Below, one piece after another: positions 58,001 through 64,000 of a stretch of 64,000 nucleotides of DNA (positions are counted from its first letter, which is position 1; each line of letters opens with the position of its first letter). The stretch comes from Phoronis australis. Taxonomy: Eukaryota; Phoronida; Phoronidae. The position numbers and the translations under genes were made by a program. The stretch is from the NCBI GenBank assembly GCA_002633005.1, contig NMRA01000166.1:498716-562715 (forward strand), read 5' to 3'. The notes under the pieces are model-generated. The model was given only the letters and a program-made list of their open reading frames with translations. It did no database searches and had not been told where the DNA came from.

Positions 58001-58929
58001 TAATGTTGAGGATCCCTTCTAAAAATCTTTGTATAGCCGTGTAATACCAAATGACATTAAAAAAAACAAAAACATGCCTTCACCAATTTACAAAAAGTAA
58101 TGACGAAACGAAAGATGACAGATACTTTGTGTACCCTATACCAAACAAAACAGAACAAATTAAAGTAAATATTGTTACGCCCGCCAATGTTTTAACGACT
58201 TTTAATGGTTACACAACACACAAAATTAACTAGCAATGACACCAGCACAAAATGGTGTTAGTTTCATGCTATGCATATATTAAGACGCTTTTGGTTAAAA
58301 GATAACAGACTTGATGCTAGTATTAATATCTTTGGAAAATGAATCTTTAGTTAACTTTCATCATTTTTATGTGGCCAATCAGTAATTTGCACACACAGGC
58401 CAATAACGTGAACATACTTGCTACAGTAGTTCACGTGACTCAGCAAATTACTTGTGCATAATTTAAGAGTACAGGCAGACGAGTACTTTATGGTGGGGAA
58501 AGGGCAATATCAACACAGTGTGGGAGTCATATATCTGTTAGGTACGGTGGGTGAACCTCATACGTATTCCCATCCCCATGTTGACCCAAAACAATGTCAC
58601 TTATTCAGTCAACACCTGGATACCTATGAAGGGCATTTCTGGGCAAATGACCCTACTGTAGGATCGAAATTAGCCTGGCAATTACTAACACACTCAGGTG
58701 AAGTACAATGTGACGATGATATTATATTATAGTACACTTTAAACAAAGACACTGTTGTGCAGCAAACACCAACCACTTGCACAGAATGATCTCTTCCATG
58801 TTATCCAAGTTACACCCATCTCACATCACTCCCGGCAACCACACGTTTTGTAACTATCCTTACACAATGACTGCCGACTTATATGTGATGATAGCTTTCG
58901 CCTTTTTCGTCCAATAATAATACACATCT
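55073..58929. other. Region between ACAT2 and CHMP1B 3' ends
   Basis: The two genes converge here. The right part probably includes the CHMP1B 3' UTR, but no clear minus-strand AATAAA was found close to its stop. A 123-codon frame at 56917-57288 is unrecognised. A small tandem repeat of aataatattgatcaagc lies near 57880-57920. Confidence 0.4.
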
Positions 58930-58971
58930 TCATGCCTGTCTTAGCTTAGCTAACCTCTGTGATAACTCATC
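58930..58971 (-). CDS. CHMP1B: CHMP1B terminal micro-exon (MIM1 motif)
   Basis: A 42-base exon after acceptor ttgtttttcag. Encodes [13 protein letters not shown] and TGA. The Leu/Arg-Leu/Leu-Arg pattern is the MIT-interacting motif 1 that binds VPS4 and spastin MIT domains. Confidence 0.93.
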   Translation of the reverse strand, partial: DELSQRLAKLRQA

Positions 58972-61900
58972 CTGAAAAACAATGTTGAATACAATGCAAG
59001 CCATTGAACATGAAGCGAATAAACAATCTTACTCCCACACATAAGAGCATTGTGTTCTCATGAATACAATTATTCCTTTCTCATAAGCTGTAACTCATTT
59101 CTCATGCTGCATTTCTGCTAGAATTATGAACACATTTCTATAATCAGGAACTGCATTTCTTTCCACTACAGACAGGAGACGCCAGTTACATGCACCTTGA
59201 ATCTTATGTAATATGTCTTTAATATAATGTTATCGAACCCCTCTCCATAATATATCTGTAACACATGCTTAGAAATATATATCAAATCTGTCTTCATAAC
59301 ATATCAGTCTGTTGCTTGGGGTACGGTATGATTGTAACACTGCTTAGAACAACAGTAACGAATCAGTCTTCATTAGGAAAATATGTGGTTGATGAGCATG
59401 GAAATGCATTTGCATTGAAAAGAATTGCAGCTTGTGGATAACAAGAGGATTCATGAGAAAAGAACACTATTTACTAAGTTAAAATAACTCTCAGAGTACA
59501 CCAATGTTAAAATTGATTCATAAATGTTACAGCAGTACACTCTATGTTGTAATAACTAACAGATGAAGGAAACATTCCGTACTTTCAAATCACCACGCAG
59601 GTTGAACTCACCTGTTCTTGGGATGCCTGACTTGATGCTCCTACACTGACCTGTGAACTCTCAGGTAGTTCCATATTTAGCTCAAGACTGAAACGAAGGA
59701 TACCAAGACGATGAACATGCCTCATTGTCAGTGGATTTCAAAACAAAATGCTTGACATATTCAATGAAAGAATAAGCACAAAAGTGTTACAATTTTCGTT
59801 AAATTATAACACCAGCCCTCAAAAGTCTCAAAACTAGTTTCTGTTTTTACGCAATAGGACAACATTCCAAAGGTCGAACAGAAAATTCTTTACTTTTTCA
59901 AATGCTAAAAAATTAAAAGCTGGCTTGTTACTGACACACATATTTTTTTAAGTTATGCACCTCGTACAACCACAACTAGCAAGAAGTCCATAATAAGACA
60001 CTTCATTTCATTACTTGAAATTTTTGTTTGTTAATTTGTTTCTTTGTTTGCACGCTACACATTCTCATCAGATCAAAGTGAAATTTACACACAACATGAA
60101 TCTTGTGAATGGCTCAAAGCCTTTTGTTTTTGGTTAAAATCCTATACAAGATGGCGCTGTGGTGGCCATTTTTCCCTTTATTCGTTTGCAAAGCCATAGC
60201 TCCACTGTTTCTTGTGGAATTTTTCTGACATTTTTTCTGATGATAGATCATTCCAAGGGCCATTGGCGTCTCTTGGCAGATCTGTCTGAAATTTGGTATG
60301 TGGACATATTGCAATGCATTTTTGGTCTGATTTACATGAAATTTTCGCACAGTGTTTACTTTGTCAATATCCCAGGGTCTTTTGTTTTTGGGCGAAATCG
60401 GATGCAAGATGGCACTGTGACGGCCATATCTCGAATAATGCTTGCGGAGCTCTAGTTCCACGATCCTTTGACTGAACCTTTTCAAATTTGGTATGTAAAT
60501 TGACCTCCTCATGGGCTGATACGTTGGTGTAATAAGCGTTTGGGTCATGGTTGTCGAATCAGATGTTCTTGGTTTTGTCGTCGAACACACCTTTAAATTT
60601 TTATTTGATTTCACCAAGTGTTTCTCTTCAGAGTGCTTTCACTTAATTAAAATCTCCTTTGATGCTGATCACCTCAAGCATAGTGATCTCTACTTTCCCT
60701 TCAGGCATGGTCAACAGTTCCATGACCCTTGCACATTATTCACTGCAGTCCAAAAGCCTTCAGACTGGGATCTCTTTGATCACTTACCCGGCTTCATCAG
60801 CCACCTCCTGCATGAGTGAGTCCACCTCACCCTGGGGTGTAGTAAGAGTCGATGTTGAGCTCATAGTGCTCTCCATCACCTCTGTCTGTACGTCCAAGTT
60901 CTCAAACTGCTGCTCAAATCTATCCATTAGCTGCGATATCTAGAAAGGAAAGGCTGAGCATGAGACCAAGAACAATGTGCAAAAGAGTAGAAGTTCAAGG
61001 CTGTAACAGGACAAACTGACCCTTAAACAGATGCAGCAGACTGGAAATTGGATAACTGATCCCTTTAAAATTTCTCAAACTCCCCAGAAACTGGTTAAGG
61101 TGAATTGCAGGATATATCAGAAGAATCACAATTATGTTCTTCTATCTCTTGCTGCACTATGAAACATTTTGACACCAAGTTTGAAATTAAACGTCACATT
61201 TATGTGCGACTTGGAACAATGGCATGTTGGCAAAATGTAAAAATTTTAATAAACAGTCATCTTCGGTACTAGATGTCACAATGTTGAAAATAATGAATGA
61301 AAGTCAGAGAGATACTTGATTTGAGGTTTATAGTTTAATACAAACAGGGCAATATCCCTTTGTGTACTTGGGTTTGCAGAAAGATGTGGATGCCAATAAA
61401 AAGGTGATGTGTTGATTTCTAAACACTTAATATTAATATGTACTTAAATGGAGTAAAACAATCTACAATAATGACTCTTAACAGCTAGTCACGTAGGAGA
61501 CTTGCAGTGAACTCATCTTCAATTTCACACAGAAATGATTCCTAAGAAGACAGTTGAATTTTGAAATGGTGAAAACCTCACCACAGTTGCAGAGCACAAA
61601 TCTTGTTAATAACAGGAAATGAAAAATATTTTTGATACATTGACAAATTTGGGAAAAAGAATACCTCTTTCTCATATTGCACTCTAAATACAACAACCTC
61701 AACCATTAATCGCGGAAACTTAATGTTGATATGCTAAACACCTCATGCAATCGACACGATAATGAAATAGACTAATTAGTTAAAAACTCACCTTTTCAAG
61801 GTTCATTGACTTCATAGCTGCCTCCATTGACTTTACTACGCCAGCCATTGACCCAGTTACCTGAAAGAAAATAAGCCAATCCAGAGTGACGATTTGAATA

Positions 61901-63907
61901 TACAGTAGATTTCAAAATAAATTGGACAAAGTCAAAATTTAACAAAGCCTCAGTGCTCAAAGCCAGAACTGTATATACATTGATTGTCAACTAGAATGCT
62001 TTTCAATTTTGACTAAATCTTAACAAAATCTTGTAGCTCCATCCACATTGTTGAAATCACAACACCTTACTATGAATGTCCATTACATAAATAAACCTAT
62101 AGCGGCCAGGTGGAGTAATGTCACATTAAACTTCAACAAAACTTCAACAAATTTTTTTTATTGCGGTTTGACAAAATTGCCAAGCAAGTCTGGCAAGATG
62201 TTTATCAAAGATTGGCAGAGTTCTGTCAAAGTCAGTCTAGTTTATATTGAACAACTGAGTTCACTATCCATTGTTCTGTGTTATCCAAAAATTGCATAGT
62301 TTAATTTAAACAATTTGAAGGAAAATTTGAGAAAACTTGATCAAAAGCAGACAATCATAAGCTTTTAACACGGCTTAAAAATTTCATTGCATACTGACAA
62401 CAATTATTTCACAGTTGTTAACAGGTGTTTATTGAGATCACATGAACATAATCTAACAGCCATGGCAGAGCTGAGGACATGACATATTCGGGGACAGAAA
62501 ATAATGACTTTAGAATATGGTTGTGAATCACAACAACTCACAAAACTTGAATATTCAATGTTGGGAAAACAGTGACAAATATCAAAATAGTAACATAATC
62601 TATGCTCCTTGGAAAATCCTAGGAATTTCTGTAACTACACCCATGGGTGCATTTTTGAAATGTGTTAAAAACAGCAGTCACCATAGGTGCATTTCCTGTC
62701 TCATACTTCTTACCAAGCTTAGTTTCAGATGCTGGAAACGTGCCAATCCAAAGGACAAAAATATAAAGAAAAATTTGCTGAGAAAGGCATTTTGAGCTTT
62801 GGGTAACCCTTAAAGTATAAATTCTGGGGTCCATGATGTTATGAGAAGTATGTAATTTTACTGTCTCTGAATTGCCACATACTGTACTTTAGTAATTCAC
62901 CTCAACTCGTTTTAATAAGCTTAGCTCCAGTCTGTAACATGTACATCACCTTGTCTTTCCAATTAGAGTTTCAATTCTCTAAATTAAGTGTGTGACAACA
63001 TAAGCAGTGTTTACAGTAGCCAACAATGGAGGATGTTATGATTTTTAAAAGGAACAAAAATGATTTCAATGTGAACAAGTGTGATTTGTAAGACGAAAGT
63101 GATGACAACAAAGTGACAACAATGAATTGGATGGTGAACGTGTACTGGTAATATGCGAAGTAGCTCCGTGTTCGCCTGATCCAAGTCAAGCTGACGTTGC
63201 TCTGCAATAAGTTGAGCAAGACGATTTGAGCTAAAATCGAGGTAAATAGTTAGCTTTAGTTCTCTGTTTTTAATTGACCTTTTCAAATTCTACGTGTTGG
63301 CAAAACGTTTAGAGAAATTTGGAATAATCCACCGCAATGTTGACACCAAAACAATGTGAAGAGTGGACGACTACTCGATCACCGATTGCCGATGCACTAC
63401 ACCTTATGACGTCAAACACACTTGGGTCACCTTTCCTGCTTTAAGTATTTGAGCGTGAATTACAAATAACTGAATGCTAGGAAAGGGCTACACAATTGGT
63501 GTTTGACATTCGTAAGTCAGAGTATAAAATGGCTATTTTATTAGCATTGACCTTGAGATGGCTGCTGGGCTCATGATTAGTTGTCAGCTGCAGTTGTGGA
63601 GATTTCTTTAGTTGGTCATAGCACTTTCCAAACAAAATCTTGATAGTTTCCGAAAAAAGTAATGACTACTACTGAGTATTCAGACCAACCACGATGGAAA
63701 CGATAAACTATAAAGGTCAAGCAAACTTTTGAACTTAAGTTCCAAAATACCCATAGTTACCTGCTTCATAGTTACTGCTGTCTGGACCCTCTGTGCTACT
63801 GCATCTACTCTTGCACCCATTCTTAAGAAATTTAGGGCTTGATTTTTCTGTCTTATGGCATTTTCTGCATGAATCTTGGCCCCTTCCATGTTTCCTTTTT
63901 GAATTGC
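58930..63907 (-). CDS. CHMP1B: Charged multivesicular body protein 1b (ESCRT-III), 5'-partial
   Basis: Five coding exons on the minus strand (63761-63907, 61792-61860, 60788-60939, 59612-59687, 58930-58971) join in phase to give the last 161 residues. About 39 N-terminal residues must lie beyond 64000. CHMP1B is a late ESCRT-III subunit that polymerises on membranes and recruits VPS4 and spastin in endosomal sorting and abscission. Seen: [82 protein letters not shown], and a terminal MIM1 helix [17 protein letters not shown] and [11 protein letters not shown] match CHMP1B rather than CHMP1A. Human CHMP1B is intronless; this gene keeps introns. Confidence 0.95.
59612..59687 (-). CDS. CHMP1B: CHMP1B exon [10 protein letters not shown]...SQEQ
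   Basis: Acceptor cgtttcag, donor gtgagt, phase 2 to phase 0. Encodes the flexible Ser-rich linker before the MIM1 helix. It is too short and lacks a start codon, so simple ORF calling misses it. Confidence 0.92.
60115..60500. repeat. Repeat of about 257 bp period with caagatggc blocks
   Basis: The block ttttgtttttgg...caagatggc-ctgtg--ggccat occurs at about 60121 and 60380, each followed by an atttggtatgt motif. One and a half diverged units lie in a CHMP1B intron; the long minus-strand open frame across it is not coding by any motif. Confidence 0.55.
60788..60939 (-). CDS. CHMP1B: CHMP1B exon ISQLMDRF...DEAG
   Basis: Acceptor cctttctag, donor gtaagt, phase 0 to phase 2. Encodes the [18 protein letters not shown] helix and the [12 protein letters not shown] linker. 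Confidence 0.95.
61792..61860 (-). CDS. CHMP1B: CHMP1B exon [10 protein letters not shown]...NLEK
   Basis: A 23-codon exon, phase 0 at both ends, acceptor tttctttcag, donor gtgagt. Confidence 0.93.
63761..63907 (-). CDS. CHMP1B: CHMP1B exon with alpha1-alpha2 helices (first in window)
   Basis: Acceptor cattttcag, donor gtaact, phase 0 at both ends. Encodes 49 residues from AIQKGNM to VTMKQ, the basic membrane-binding hairpin of the ESCRT-III core. Confidence 0.95.
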
Positions 63908-64000
63908 CTGAAAATGCATTAAAGTCATTCACAATCACAAAAACTATATATACAGTACCTGAAAGAAACAATAATGTGCTTAGATCTAGTTATGCAGCAC

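Noticed and set aside
60114-60617. A 167-codon minus-strand open frame
   Set aside because: It spans the 257-bp repeat inside a CHMP1B intron and has internally repeated peptide content that follows the DNA period; no protein family fits.

Overview
This is metazoan nuclear DNA: AT-rich, intron-dense (GT-AG introns from about 0.7 to 8 kb), low in genes and loaded with transposon debris. Three complete protein-coding genes and one 5'-truncated gene can be assembled exon by exon. The proteins are animal-type. Together with the mix of mobile elements (a Penelope-like element with a GIY-YIG domain, hAT-type MITEs, TTAA-target elements, a non-LTR LINE, Gypsy gag scraps), this suggests a marine invertebrate, perhaps an invertebrate deuterostome such as an acorn worm or lancelet. 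The exact taxon cannot be fixed from the sequence.

Layout. 1-11.3 kb: no host gene recognised. It holds a Gypsy gag remnant, a 2.66-kb hAT-type element (6252-8911) with a palindromic THAP-domain element nested in it, and a C-rich 1.2-kb inverted-repeat element. 11.49-35.82 kb, minus strand: a nine-exon acyl-CoA thioesterase/BAAT-family gene encoding 434 residues and ending in the peroxisomal signal SKL. Its introns carry a tandem-repeat array split by a LINE, the only large N gap (19081-19389), a 0.38-kb duplication joined by an N, and two copies of a TTAA-flanked element. 41.03-42.36 kb, minus strand: PEX2, a RING-finger peroxin, in two coding exons. 44.77-54.79 kb, plus strand: a cytosolic acetyl-CoA acetyltransferase (ACAT2 type) in eight exons, with a Penelope-like element in its fifth intron. 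58.93-63.91 kb, minus strand: the last five coding exons of CHMP1B, an ESCRT-III subunit, whose N-terminal exon lies beyond the window.

How the genes relate. A predicted peroxisomal acyl-CoA thioesterase/acyltransferase, a peroxisomal import ligase and a thiolase sit side by side. All three touch acyl-CoA or peroxisome biology, but whether this is more than chance is untested. PEX2 and ACAT2 are divergent. CHMP1B (membrane remodelling) is functionally separate. About 35 stretches are described as repeats, mobile elements or empty intergenic sequence. Single Ns at 22253, 25966 and 47616 fall at repeat or duplication junctions and look like assembly seams.
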